Origin: Halomonas litopenaei
GTDB taxonomy: Bacteria > Pseudomonadota > Gammaproteobacteria > Pseudomonadales > Halomonadaceae
DNA length: 64,000 bases
Reading direction: 5' to 3'
Assembly (NCBI RefSeq): GCF_003045775.1
Contig: NZ_PXNS01000004.1
Location: 62,001 to 126,000, forward strand
The translations under genes were made by a program, and so were the position numbers. The first letter of the stretch is position 1; each line of letters opens with the position of its first letter. Shown piece by piece: positions 1 through 7,826 of the stretch. The notes beneath the pieces are model-generated. The model did no database searches. It was not told the DNA's origin and was given only the letters and a program-made list of their open reading frames with translations.

Positions 1-21
1 AAGAGATAGGCAGGTATCGAA

Positions 22-55
22 AAGGCCCGCGCCTCTGTCGAGAGGTGCGGGCCTT
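22..55 (-). terminator. Hairpin downstream of the OmpA-like lipoprotein gene
   Basis: A 9-bp GC-rich stem (AAGGCCCGC / GCGGGCCTT) encloses a loop that itself contains CCTC/GAGAG complementarity. It lies about 110 nt beyond the stop codon of the minus-strand lipoprotein gene. The T-run on the minus-strand side is short, so termination is inferred from position and stem strength. Positions 1-162 hold no recognisable gene. Confidence 0.5.
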
Positions 56-162
56 GCGATTGCAGTCGCTGCAACGTCGCGACTTCAGCTACGGGCTATC
101 GACGCAAGCGAGAGAAACCCACCGAGGTGGCGGGCCTCCCTCATACAGGCAGCCGAGTCGCC

Positions 163-837
163 TTACCCCTGCTGGCCGGTCGGCGTCAGGGTAATCTCGA
201 CGCGACGGTTCTGGGCGCGACCTTCTTCGGTGTTGTTGCTGGCGATCGGTTGGTTTTCACCGTAGCCGCTCACGTACAGACGACCGGAGGCGACACCCTG
301 CCCCTGGAGGTAGCTGCCCACCGACTGAGCACGACGCTCGGACAGACGCTGGTTGTAGCTGGCGTCGCCGGTAGAGTCGGTGTGGCCGGCGATATTGACG
401 CGGGTTTCCGGATACTGGGTCAGCACGTTGGCCACGTCGTTGAGGGCGCTGGTGGCGCCGCCGGTCAGGTCGGCGGAGTCGAAGCCGAAGGTCACGCTAC
501 TCGGCATGTTGAGCACGATGTTGTCACCCTGGCGCTCCACCTCGATCCCGGTACCCTGCATGCTCTGACGCAGCTGTTCTTCCTGGCGATCCATATAGAC
601 ACCGATGCCACCGCCCACGGCGGCGCCCGCAGCGGCACCAATCAAGGCACGGTCACGTTTGCTGGTGCTGCCGTCGCCACTGATGGCGCCGGCTGCGGCA
701 CCGACGGCGGCACCCACAGCGGCGCCAATGCCGGTGTTGTTGCGATCGGTCTGGCCAGTGTAAGGATCCGTTGTGGAGCAGCCAGCCAGAATCACGGCGG
801 CTGCCAGCGGGGCGATCAGTCGAGTCTTGCTGCTCAT
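163..837 (-). CDS. OmpA-family outer-membrane lipoprotein (YiaD-like)
   Basis: Predicted 224-aa lipoprotein that should anchor in the outer membrane and bind peptidoglycan. The N-terminus is a lipoprotein signal ending in the lipobox LAGC. Two glycine-zipper stretches follow (GIGAAVGAAVGAAAG and a similar one about 35 residues later), typical of outer-membrane glycine-zipper lipoproteins. The C-terminal ~115 residues are an OmpA-C domain: TFGFDSADL, GHTDSTGD, NQRLSERRAQSV and the terminal NRRVEI that line the diaminopimelate-binding groove. The ATG at 837 was preferred over an in-frame start 33 nt upstream because AGGAGA precedes it at good spacing. It is similar in layout to E. coli YiaD. 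No operon partner: hemW ends 38 nt upstream on the same strand, so co-transcription is possible. The family call is secure; the exact cellular role is inferred. Confidence 0.9.
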   Translation of the reverse strand: MSSKTRLIAPLAAAVILAGCSTTDPYTGQTDRNNTGIGAAVGAAVGAAAGAISGDGSTSKRDRALIGAAAGAAVGGGIGVYMDRQEEQLRQSMQGTGIEVERQGDNIVLNMPSSVTFGFDSADLTGGATSALNDVANVLTQYPETRVNIAGHTDSTGDASYNQRLSERRAQSVGSYLQGQGVASGRLYVSGYGENQPIASNNTEEGRAQNRRVEITLTPTGQQG

Positions 838-875
838 GGCGTCAACGTCTCCTTCCATGTGGTACATCATCCCTT

Positions 876-2048
876 TCAGTCTTCGCTGAACAGGGTCAAA
901 AGGTCGTTCAAGAATAATAGACCTTGCGCAGAAGCTTGAACCCTGGCGGCGTCTTGCACAATAAGTCCCTTTTCACGCGCCTTGTCGATCTTTGGCGACA
1001 ACTCTGCCACAGAGCGTCCTGTGTGTGCACACCAGGTATCCAGCGATACCCCGTCGACCAGTCTCAGTGCGTTCATCGCGAATTCCAGCGCCACCTCGTC
1101 AGGCTTCACCCGTCGATGACCGGCCACGAAACCCCGTGGGTCCTGATGTCGCTGCAGGTAAGCCTCGGGCTGGCGAGTCTTCCAGCGACGCTCGATGTGG
1201 AAGCCCGACTCGCCCGGCTGGCTGATCTTGCCGTGGGCACCGGCGCCGATCCCCAGGTAGTCGCCGAAGCGCCAGTAGTTGAGGTTGTGACGCGCCCGAC
1301 GCCCAGGCTTCGAGTAGGCCGAGATCTCATAGCGTTGAAACCCTGCCGCCTCGAGACGCTCGTGGCCCAAGTCCTGGATATCCCACAGCACCTCTTCTTC
1401 CGGTAGCCGCGGTGGCTTGGCATGAAACTCGGTATTGGGCTCCAGCGTCAGCTGATACCAGGACAGGTGTTCCGGCGCCAGCGTGATGGCCCGCTCCAGG
1501 TCGGCAAGCGCGAGCTCCGGGGTCTGCCCCGGCAAGCCATGCATCAAGTCCAGATTGAGATTGTCGAATCCGGCTCGGCGAGCCTCATCGAAGGCGCGCT
1601 CGGCGTCCTCGCCGCCATGGATACGACCCAGCGCCGAAAGCTGTTCGTCGTGAAAACTCTGCACGCCAAGCGACAGCCGGTTGATGCCGGCACGGCGATA
1701 GTCGGCAAAGCGGCCACGCTCCAGCGTCCCCGGGTTGGCTTCCAGCGTAATTTCGATATCCGAGGCGAAAGGCACCAGCTGGCTCGCCGTATCCAGCAAT
1801 CGGCGATAGAAATCTCCAGACATCAGACTCGGGGTGCCGCCGCCGATGAAGATGCTGACCAGCTCGCGTCCGTCGGCAAGCCTGGCATCGCTGCGCAGGT
1901 CGTCGATCAAAGCCGCCAGATAGGCCTGTTCGGGGAGTTCGGCGCCGCGCCCGACACCGTGGGAATTGAAGTCACAGTAGGGACACTTGCGCACGCACCA
2001 GGGCACATGGACATACAGCGCCAGCGGCGGAAGACGAGACACCATCAC
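876..2048 (-). CDS. hemW: HemW, radical-SAM heme chaperone
   Basis: A 390-aa member of the HemN/HemW radical SAM family. The cluster-binding motif C18-x3-C22-x2-C25 (VPWCVRKCPYCDFNSHG) lies at the N-terminus, as in HemW; true coproporphyrinogen dehydrogenase HemN is longer and carries a fourth conserved cysteine. GGGTPS and LGVQSF are standard SAM-barrel motifs, and the C-terminal domain (NYWRFGDYLGIGAGAHGK) is the family's HemN_C part. Family knowledge says HemW binds heme and delivers it to respiratory enzymes; it is not an oxidase. The gene overlaps rdgB: the rdgB stop TGA sits in GTGATG, giving a GTG start with a 4-nt overlap or an ATG one codon later. Translational coupling is likely. 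Confidence 0.95.
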   Translation of the reverse strand: MMVSRLPPLALYVHVPWCVRKCPYCDFNSHGVGRGAELPEQAYLAALIDDLRSDARLADGRELVSIFIGGGTPSLMSGDFYRRLLDTASQLVPFASDIEITLEANPGTLERGRFADYRRAGINRLSLGVQSFHDEQLSALGRIHGGEDAERAFDEARRAGFDNLNLDLMHGLPGQTPELALADLERAITLAPEHLSWYQLTLEPNTEFHAKPPRLPEEEVLWDIQDLGHERLEAAGFQRYEISAYSKPGRRARHNLNYWRFGDYLGIGAGAHGKISQPGESGFHIERRWKTRQPEAYLQRHQDPRGFVAGHRRVKPDEVALEFAMNALRLVDGVSLDTWCAHTGRSVAELSPKIDKAREKGLIVQDAARVQASAQGLLFLNDLLTLFSED

Positions 2049-2656
2049 GAACTCGACCGACGCTCGAGTTCGAGCAGCAGTGCCGAGAGGGCGCGACCGC
2101 GATGACTCAGTCGGTTCTTCTCCGCCGCGCCGAGTTCGGCGGCGCTGGCGCCCTGATCCGGCAGCCAGAACAGTGGGTCATAGCCAAAGCCGCCCTCACC
2201 GCGCGGATGGGCCAGGATCTCGCCACGCCAGTCGGCCTGGACAATCAGTGGCACTGGATCCTCGGGATGCTCGAGCAGCACCAGCACGCACCAGTAGCTG
2301 GCACCACGACTCCCTTCGGGCACCTCGGCCATGGCCTCGAGCAACTTGTCGTTATTGCGACCGTCGTCCTTGGGTTCACCGGCAAAGCGGGCGGAATAGA
2401 TACCGGGGCGACCATCGAGTGCATCCACGGCGAGCCCGGAGTCGTCGGCCAGCGCCGGCAGGCCGCTGATACGGCTGGCTTCCCTCGCCTTGAGCAGGGC
2501 ATTTTCGACAAAGGTCAGTCCCGTTTCCTCGACCTCTGGAACGGCAAACTCCGACTGGGCGTGAACCTTGATGCCCAGTGGCGCCAGCAGCGCGCCCAGT
2601 TCCTTGAGCTTGCCGGCGTTTCCACTGGCCAGCACCAGTTCGGTAAGTTGACTCAT
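2045..2656 (-). CDS. rdgB: RdgB/HAM1 non-canonical purine NTP pyrophosphatase
   Basis: A 203-aa Ham1/RdgB enzyme that hydrolyses dITP, ITP and XTP to the monophosphates, keeping deaminated purines out of DNA and RNA. Diagnostic motifs are the N-terminal substrate-binding ASGNAGKLKEL, the catalytic LADDSGLAVDAL, GIYSARFAG, and the C-terminal GGFGYDPLF and SHRGRAL. The ATG at 2656 is chosen because the protein then begins immediately before the conserved LVLASGN strand; an upstream in-frame start would add 25 non-conserved residues. AAGAG lies 7-11 nt upstream. It is the first gene of an rdgB-hemW pair, an arrangement common in gammaproteobacteria. Confidence 0.95.
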   Translation of the reverse strand: MSQLTELVLASGNAGKLKELGALLAPLGIKVHAQSEFAVPEVEETGLTFVENALLKAREASRISGLPALADDSGLAVDALDGRPGIYSARFAGEPKDDGRNNDKLLEAMAEVPEGSRGASYWCVLVLLEHPEDPVPLIVQADWRGEILAHPRGEGGFGYDPLFWLPDQGASAAELGAAEKNRLSHRGRALSALLLELERRSSS

Positions 2657-2984
2657 GGTGTCGCTCTTGATGGGTAGTTCGAGAGAAGACACGTCGGCAC
2701 TATGCCGGCATGTTTGCCTATACTCTATCATGCGTGGTTTGAATGCCGTTTAAGCACAAAGTTGGAAAAAAGATTCAAAAAATACCGGGAAAATGTCCGA
2801 AAATTCGCTATTTTCTAGGACCAAGGTATGAAATATTTCGGTACAACCGTGTATCAAGCCTAACTTTACTGTGCAGTAGTTACAGAACCTTACAAAATGA
2901 ATGAAATAGGCCCATAATGGTCACCACTTACTAGTCATACCCATCCCTGTCAGCAGGCGTCTGCGGGTGCACGGAGACACGACG
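2657..2984. promoter_or_regulatory. AT-rich divergent control region between rdgB and a CsgD-like gene
   Basis: This 328-nt gap carries no gene. From about 2740 to 2920 it is clearly more AT-rich than its surroundings. On the plus strand TTACAA (2890-2895) and CATAAT (2913-2918) are separated by 17 nt and could be a weak sigma70 promoter for the regulator at 2985. A long AT-rich upstream region is typical of csgD-type promoters, which are controlled by many factors; that comparison is inference. Confidence 0.45.
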
Positions 2985-3656
2985 ATGAGCAACAACACAG
3001 GACAGATAGTGCTGGTGACTGACCACAACCCTCAGTCACTGCTCTTCATCAACTATATCAAGGACCAATTCCACTGCCCTGTCTCCATCGCCGCCCCCGC
3101 CGACACCATCGAGATCGATGACAGTCAGCAGGTGCTGGTACTGATGGACGCCGACCACGTCGACGACGCCGCCATGCAGCATTGGCAGGATGTCAGTGCA
3201 CGCCACAGCGGCCTGTTGCTCACCGCCTTCAACCTGCGTGACGAAGAACATGCGCTGGAGGTGCTGTCCTTCATGCATCTGCGAGGGGTCTTCTATCGTC
3301 AGGACAGCCTCGACAGTATCTGCAAGGGCATCGCCAAGCTGTTCGAGACCGACGATCTGTGGATGTCGCGCTCACTGATGACTCGCCTGATCGAGTTCTC
3401 CCGCCGCCAGCAGCTCAATGCCTATCGACCGGCCTGTGGCCTGACCCAGCGCGAGATGGAGATCATCGGCCTGCTGGGCTCCGGCGCCTCCAACATGGAA
3501 ATTGCCGAACGCCTGTGCGTCAGCGAACACACCGTAAAGTCTCACCTGTACAACGTGTTCAAGAAGATTCGCGTCAGCAATCGCCTGCAGGCGGTCAACT
3601 GGGCACGCCAGAATCTCGGCGCACCGCCACCTCGACGCTCCACTGCGACACGCTAA
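2985..3656 (+). CDS. CsgD/LuxR-family transcriptional regulator
   Basis: A 223-aa protein with an N-terminal receiver-like domain (about 1-125) and a C-terminal LuxR/GerE helix-turn-helix (about 145-210; LTQREMEIIGLLGSGASNME, then ERLCVSEHTVKSHLYNVFKKI). The overall pattern resembles E. coli CsgD: the GVFY motif ahead of the linker, SNNEIA-like recognition helix, and the ending NR-QAV-WA-NL. The N-terminal domain lacks a clear phospho-acceptor set (VLMDADH in place of the canonical Asp loop), as in CsgD. The ATG at 2985 has GGAGA 8 nt upstream and is favoured over a GTG 18 nt earlier. No curli genes are in the window, so the target (biofilm matrix, exopolysaccharide) is unknown. It is monocistronic and ends in a strong hairpin. 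Confidence 0.85.
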   Translation: MSNNTGQIVLVTDHNPQSLLFINYIKDQFHCPVSIAAPADTIEIDDSQQVLVLMDADHVDDAAMQHWQDVSARHSGLLLTAFNLRDEEHALEVLSFMHLRGVFYRQDSLDSICKGIAKLFETDDLWMSRSLMTRLIEFSRRQQLNAYRPACGLTQREMEIIGLLGSGASNMEIAERLCVSEHTVKSHLYNVFKKIRVSNRLQAVNWARQNLGAPPPRRSTATR

Positions 3657-3757
3657 GGCTCGACGACCGAGCCCTGGAACGACGGGGGCACAGACGCCTT
3701 TGGGCCGAGATCGAGCAACGGAATAAAGCGACTGCATCGACAACACAGGTGCAGCCG

Positions 3758-3788
3758 ACAAGGACGCCGGCGATGCCGGCGTCCTTGT
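3758..3788. terminator. Bidirectional terminator between convergent genes
   Basis: A perfect 14-bp inverted repeat (ACAAGGACGCCGGC / GCCGGCGTCCTTGT) with a 3-nt spacer lies between the 3' ends of the CsgD-like gene (+) and the kinase gene (-). Short A/T-containing flanks on both sides fit use in both directions. Confidence 0.75.
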
Positions 3789-3816
3789 TGGTGGAGAAAG
3801 ATACCTGGCTGGTCTC

Positions 3817-5058
3817 TCACAGCACGCGAATGTGCTCTTCGATCAGGCTGGCCAAGGTCTCCGCCGCGTTGTCGGCCGTGCTGTCCAGCCGCACCAGGTG
3901 CAGGCGTTCCTCGTCGGTGAAGTCTTCGAAGGCGTCCTGCTGTGCCGCCAGCACCGCCAGGCTCAACGATTCGTCTCGCTCATTGCGCACCGCGCGTTTG
4001 CTGATGCGACGTCTTAGCGTCTCGTCGTCGGCCTCGAAGCTTACCAGCAGCACCGGCAGTCCCCGGGCCTCGGCCTGCCAGCGCAACAGCTCGCGCTGCT
4101 TGCGCTCGAGGAAGGTGCCGTCGACACAGACCATGTAACCGGCGTCCAGCAAAATCCCGGCGCAGGCGGCCAGGCGCTGGTAGGTCTTGTCGGTGGCCTC
4201 GCGGGTATAGATATCCACAGGCAGATCGTCACTACCCTGTTGTGGATTGAATCCATGCAGCACCAGGCGCTGAACATCGGAGCTCAGTCGCACCGCCCCC
4301 TGGCGTCCCACCAGGGTACGGGTGAAACGGCTCTTGCCGCTGCCCGACACCCCGACGCCGATCACCAGCGGCGGAAAGCGGAACTCCGCGTGGCGCTCCG
4401 CCAGGGTCAGGTAGCGGCGGAAACTGTTCATGGTCTCGGCCATCAGCGACGGACGCTCCTGGCCGCTCACCTGGCGACGCTGCAGCGCACGGCGCATGCC
4501 CGCCATGGACTCGATGACCTGCAACAGTGACAGGATCCGTGCCAGCTCGTAGTCGCCACTGCGACGTAGATAGCCATCCAGAGCCTGATGGGAGAGCGTC
4601 ATCTCGCCACGCAGTTCGAGTTCCACCCTGAGACTCGCCAGGTCATGGCCGGGATCTGCCATCTCGGGATAGTCGAAGGGCTTGGGATCCTGGGCGGCAC
4701 TCTGGGCAACCACCAGACGCCCGTTGTCACACAGACGTACATCGGAGTACTCCATGTACCAACGGCTGGGACGCAGGCGATCCTTGCGCACCTCGATGAT
4801 CGGAGCGAGACGATCGAATTCCTGATCCAGCCACACCTTGAGGGCGTCCAGGCGATCGACGTCCTCGTCCCCGGTCAGCAGTGATCGACAGGCCGAGAAC
4901 TCGGCCTCGCTGCGGTGCTTGAGCACCGTCAGCGGTTCCGGCAAATCGCTCTCCGGCGGCAACGGCTCGGCGTGAAACTCGGCCAGCGCGTCCAGCAGTT
5001 CTTCCAGGGTAAATGGCTCCAGCGCGGTGTCCGGCGAAGCGGCGTCATTGCCAGTCAT
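3817..5058 (-). CDS. P-loop kinase with degenerate phosphotransferase-like N-terminal domain
   Basis: A 413-aa two-domain protein. The C-terminal half (about 228-413) is a zeta-toxin/AAA-type predicted kinase: Walker A GVSGSGKS (about 236-243), SSDVQR, and VDGTFLERKQR, which fits COG0645-like P-loop kinases. The N-terminal half resembles the aminoglycoside-phosphotransferase-like domain found fused to such kinases (COG2187). The place where that family has HGDLHxxN reads YMEYSDVRLCDNG (about 101-113), and only the later PFDY is reminiscent of the metal-binding FD. The N-terminal domain therefore looks catalytically dead. The gene starts 12 nt after hemL and is probably co-transcribed with it. 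Substrate unknown. No antitoxin gene is adjacent, so a toxin role is not supported. Confidence 0.75.
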   Translation of the reverse strand: MTGNDAASPDTALEPFTLEELLDALAEFHAEPLPPESDLPEPLTVLKHRSEAEFSACRSLLTGDEDVDRLDALKVWLDQEFDRLAPIIEVRKDRLRPSRWYMEYSDVRLCDNGRLVVAQSAAQDPKPFDYPEMADPGHDLASLRVELELRGEMTLSHQALDGYLRRSGDYELARILSLLQVIESMAGMRRALQRRQVSGQERPSLMAETMNSFRRYLTLAERHAEFRFPPLVIGVGVSGSGKSRFTRTLVGRQGAVRLSSDVQRLVLHGFNPQQGSDDLPVDIYTREATDKTYQRLAACAGILLDAGYMVCVDGTFLERKQRELLRWQAEARGLPVLLVSFEADDETLRRRISKRAVRNERDESLSLAVLAAQQDAFEDFTDEERLHLVRLDSTADNAAETLASLIEEHIRVL

Positions 5059-5070
5059 GGTCGGCTCCTG

Positions 5071-6363
5071 TCAGGCCTGGGTCGTCATCTGGGCGAAGGC
5101 TTTCTCGGCAGCGTCCAGGGTCACCTGGATATCCTCCGGCGTGTGTGCACTGGACATGAAGCCAGCCTCGTAGGCCGACGGCGCCAGGTAGACTCCCTGC
5201 TCGAGCATGGCGGTGAAGAAACGGCGGAAGGCATCGGCGTCGCAGGCGGTGGCCTGGGCAAAGTTCTCGACGCTGCTCTGGGCGGTGAAGAATACCCCGA
5301 ACATCCCTCCCACGCGCTGGGTGATCATGTCGATACCAGCCTCTCGTGCCCGGCTTTCAAGCCCGTTGCACAGGGTCTCGACACGCTGCGCCAGGGCCTT
5401 GTGAAAGCCCGGCTCTTTCAGCTTGGTCAGCAGTGCCACCCCCGCCGCCATGGCCAGTGGATTACCGGCCAGGGTGCCGGCCTGGTACACCGGTCCCAGC
5501 GGCGATAGTTCGCTCATGATCTCGCGGCTGCCACCGAAGGCACCCACCGGCATGCCGCCACCGACGATCTTGCCGAGACAGGTCAGATCCGGGGTCACGC
5601 CAAAGTGTGCCTGGGCGCCGCCCAGGGCGACACGGAAACCGGTCATCACCTCGTCGAAGATCAGCACGCTCTGGTGGCGGTCACAGACCTGGCGCAGGGT
5701 CTTGAGGAAGTCGGCGCTCGGCGGGATGCAGTTCATGTTGCCGGCCACCGGCTCGACGATGATGCAGGCGATCTGACTGCCGATCTCCTCGAAACAGCGC
5801 TCCACCTCGTCGATGTCATTGTAGGACAGCGTGATGGTATGTTCGGCCAGAGCGGCAGGCACCCCGGGAGAACTGGGCTCACCGTGAGTCAGCGCGCCGG
5901 ACCCCGCCTTGACCAGCAGCGAATCGCTGTGGCCATGGTAGTTGCCCTCGAACTTGACGATCTTGTCCCGCCCGGTAAAACCACGGGCCAGGCGAATCGC
6001 CGACATGGTCGCCTCGGTGCCCGAGTTGGTCATGCGCACCATCTCGATGCTCGGGATGATCTCGCAGATCAGCTCCGCCATGGTGGTCTCGACCGCGGTC
6101 GGGGTGCCGAAGGACAGGCCCTTGTCGAGGCGCTCGCGCACCGCGCCCAGCACGTCGGGATCGGCATGGCCGGTGATCATCGGTCCCCAGGAGCCCACGT
6201 AGTCGACGTAGCGCTTGCCTTCGACATCGAAAAGGTAGGCGCCCTTTGCGCTCTCCATGAACACCGGCGGACGATGCAGCCCCTTGAACGCGCGCACCGG
6301 TGAGTTGACGCCACCGGGAATGTGCCGACAGGCCTGTTCGAAGAGCTCAGCGGATGTGGTCAT
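5071..6363 (-). CDS. hemL: HemL, glutamate-1-semialdehyde 2,1-aminomutase
   Basis: A 430-aa PLP enzyme of class-III aminotransferase fold that converts glutamate-1-semialdehyde to 5-aminolevulinate, the last step of the C5 route to heme. N-terminal [13 protein letters not shown], substrate region [39 protein letters not shown], and the PLP lysine K265 in [15 protein letters not shown] are all present. The ATG at 6363 is preceded by AGAGG; an earlier in-frame start adds only six residues. Length matches the family. It heads a two-gene unit with the P-loop kinase downstream, 12 nt away. Confidence 0.97.
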   Translation of the reverse strand: MTTSAELFEQACRHIPGGVNSPVRAFKGLHRPPVFMESAKGAYLFDVEGKRYVDYVGSWGPMITGHADPDVLGAVRERLDKGLSFGTPTAVETTMAELICEIIPSIEMVRMTNSGTEATMSAIRLARGFTGRDKIVKFEGNYHGHSDSLLVKAGSGALTHGEPSSPGVPAALAEHTITLSYNDIDEVERCFEEIGSQIACIIVEPVAGNMNCIPPSADFLKTLRQVCDRHQSVLIFDEVMTGFRVALGGAQAHFGVTPDLTCLGKIVGGGMPVGAFGGSREIMSELSPLGPVYQAGTLAGNPLAMAAGVALLTKLKEPGFHKALAQRVETLCNGLESRAREAGIDMITQRVGGMFGVFFTAQSSVENFAQATACDADAFRRFFTAMLEQGVYLAPSAYEAGFMSSAHTPEDIQVTLDAAEKAFAQMTTQA

Positions 6364-6537
6364 GGCAACCTCTTTGCCCAAAAGTGAAATTCAATCATCG
6401 ATGCCACAGACATCGATTCAGCGCGACACCGCCTGTGGATAACCCTGTGGAGGGCATGGGATAACCCGGTGAATTGGGCACCAATACCTTCCAACAGGGG
6501 CTGATCGGGGTCTCTCATGCCGACTGCCGTGTCGCCA

Positions 6538-7389
6538 TCATACCTTGACCTCGTCCGGCGAAAAGCGCGGCGTCGGCATTTTCCACAGCCGGCGAGGCAA
6601 CGACTGCCCCTGGCCCGGCGTCCAGCCATGGGCCAGCGCCTGCCAGGCAAACACCTGAGCCTGCTCACAAGCCTGCACCAGACTTTCTCCCGCCGCCAGT
6701 CGCGTAGCCACGGCAGCGGCCAGGGTACAGCCGGAACCATGGAAGGTCGCCGGCAAGCGGGGCCAGGTCCACTGACGATCGCTGTCCGGAGTATGCAGGG
6801 TATGGGCGACGCGCCCCTTGGCCGTCTGGCCCTCGGGATCATCGGTGCCGGTCACCAGCACCGCCTGGCAGCCCTGGTGCATCAGACTGACACAGCGCTC
6901 GGTATCATCCTGGTAGTCGAGCCCGGCCAGGCGTGCCAGTTCGCCGCGATTGGGGGTCAGGATATCGACCCTCGGCAGCAGACGCTCGAAGTAGGCGTCG
7001 ATCAGCTCCTGGGTCGCAAGCGGTGATCCGCCCCCCGCCTTGAGCACCGGATCGGCAACCACCGGCACACCGGGCCGGCGGCGCACCACATCGACCACCG
7101 CGTCCAGCGCCTCGAGGTCGGCGATCAAACCGATCTTGATCGCCGCGATCGGCAGGCTCTCCAGCGCTGCGGCTGCCTGGCGAATGGTCGAGGCCGGCAC
7201 CGGGTGCACCGCCTGGACGTCGACGAGGTCCTGTACCGTCAGTGCGGTAGGCACGGTCAGCGCCCAGCCTCCGCAGGCGGCCACGCTCTCGGCGTCGGCC
7301 ACCAGGCCGGCACCGCCGGTCGGGTCATGCCCGGCCAGCACCAGCACCATCGGCAGGTGGGGCGAAGTCGAAGGACTCAGGCTATTCAA
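6538..7389 (-). CDS. thiD: ThiD-type hydroxymethylpyrimidine (phosphate) kinase
   Basis: A ribokinase-family enzyme of up to 283 aa that phosphorylates HMP and HMP-P in thiamine biosynthesis. Motifs: LAGHDPTGGAGLVAD at the N-terminus, VVADPVLKAGGG, LTPNRGELARLAG, LVTGTD, and the anion-hole/catalytic GSGCTLAAAVAT near residue 217. The longest frame starts with TTG at 7389, overlapping the hemJ stop as TTGA, which suggests translational coupling. An ATG 39 nt later (7350) would leave only four residues before the conserved LVLAGHD. Neither start has a strong Shine-Dalgarno, so the start is uncertain. It is the third gene of a ClC-hemJ-thiD operon. No other thi genes are in the window. Confidence 0.92.
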   Translation of the reverse strand: MNSLSPSTSPHLPMVLVLAGHDPTGGAGLVADAESVAACGGWALTVPTALTVQDLVDVQAVHPVPASTIRQAAAALESLPIAAIKIGLIADLEALDAVVDVVRRRPGVPVVADPVLKAGGGSPLATQELIDAYFERLLPRVDILTPNRGELARLAGLDYQDDTERCVSLMHQGCQAVLVTGTDDPEGQTAKGRVAHTLHTPDSDRQWTWPRLPATFHGSGCTLAAAVATRLAAGESLVQACEQAQVFAWQALAHGWTPGQGQSLPRRLWKMPTPRFSPDEVKV

Positions 7390-7817
7390 AAGGGTTTCAC
7401 CACGGCCAGGATCACGATAGCCACCAGTGCCAGTACCGGCAGTTCATTGAACACACGAAAGAAGGTGGCACTGCGACGGCAACGATCCTCGGCCAGCTGC
7501 TTCAGGTAGATCAGGCAGACATGGTGATAGGCCACCAGCGCCACCACCAGCGCCAGCTTGGCGTGCAGCCAGCCCTGGCTCATCAGGGCCGGGTTCAACC
7601 ACACCAGCAAGGCCCCCAGCAGCAATACCGCCACCATCGAAGGTGTCATGATGCCGCGATAGAGCTTGCGTTCCATCACCATGAAGGTATCCATGCTGGC
7701 GTACTCGCCCTTGTCCCGGGCCATGGCGTGGTACACGTAGAGCCGTGGCAGATAGAACATGGCGGCGAACCAGGTCACGATCGACATCAGGTGAAAGGCT
7801 TTTATCCACAGATACAT
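7386..7817 (-). CDS. hemJ: HemJ, protoporphyrinogen IX oxidase
   Basis: A 143-aa, four-helix inner-membrane protein. The N-terminus reads WIKAFHLMSIVTWFAAMFYLPRLYVYHA in overlapping parts typical of HemJ, including the conserved H9 that ligates heme in the family. The central WLHAKLALV segment carries the other conserved His/Lys. HemJ performs the penultimate heme step in bacteria lacking HemG or HemY. Its presence with hemL and hemW nearby gives this region a heme theme. The gene begins 9 nt after the ClC gene and overlaps thiD by 4 nt, so the three are probably one transcript. Confidence 0.93.
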   Translation of the reverse strand: MYLWIKAFHLMSIVTWFAAMFYLPRLYVYHAMARDKGEYASMDTFMVMERKLYRGIMTPSMVAVLLLGALLVWLNPALMSQGWLHAKLALVVALVAYHHVCLIYLKQLAEDRCRRSATFFRVFNELPVLALVAIVILAVVKPF

Positions 7818-7826
7818 GGCGACTCC

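Noticed and set aside
3817..5058. Zeta-type toxin of a toxin-antitoxin pair
   Set aside because: No epsilon-like antitoxin gene is adjacent, the protein is larger with a second domain, and it is linked to hemL.
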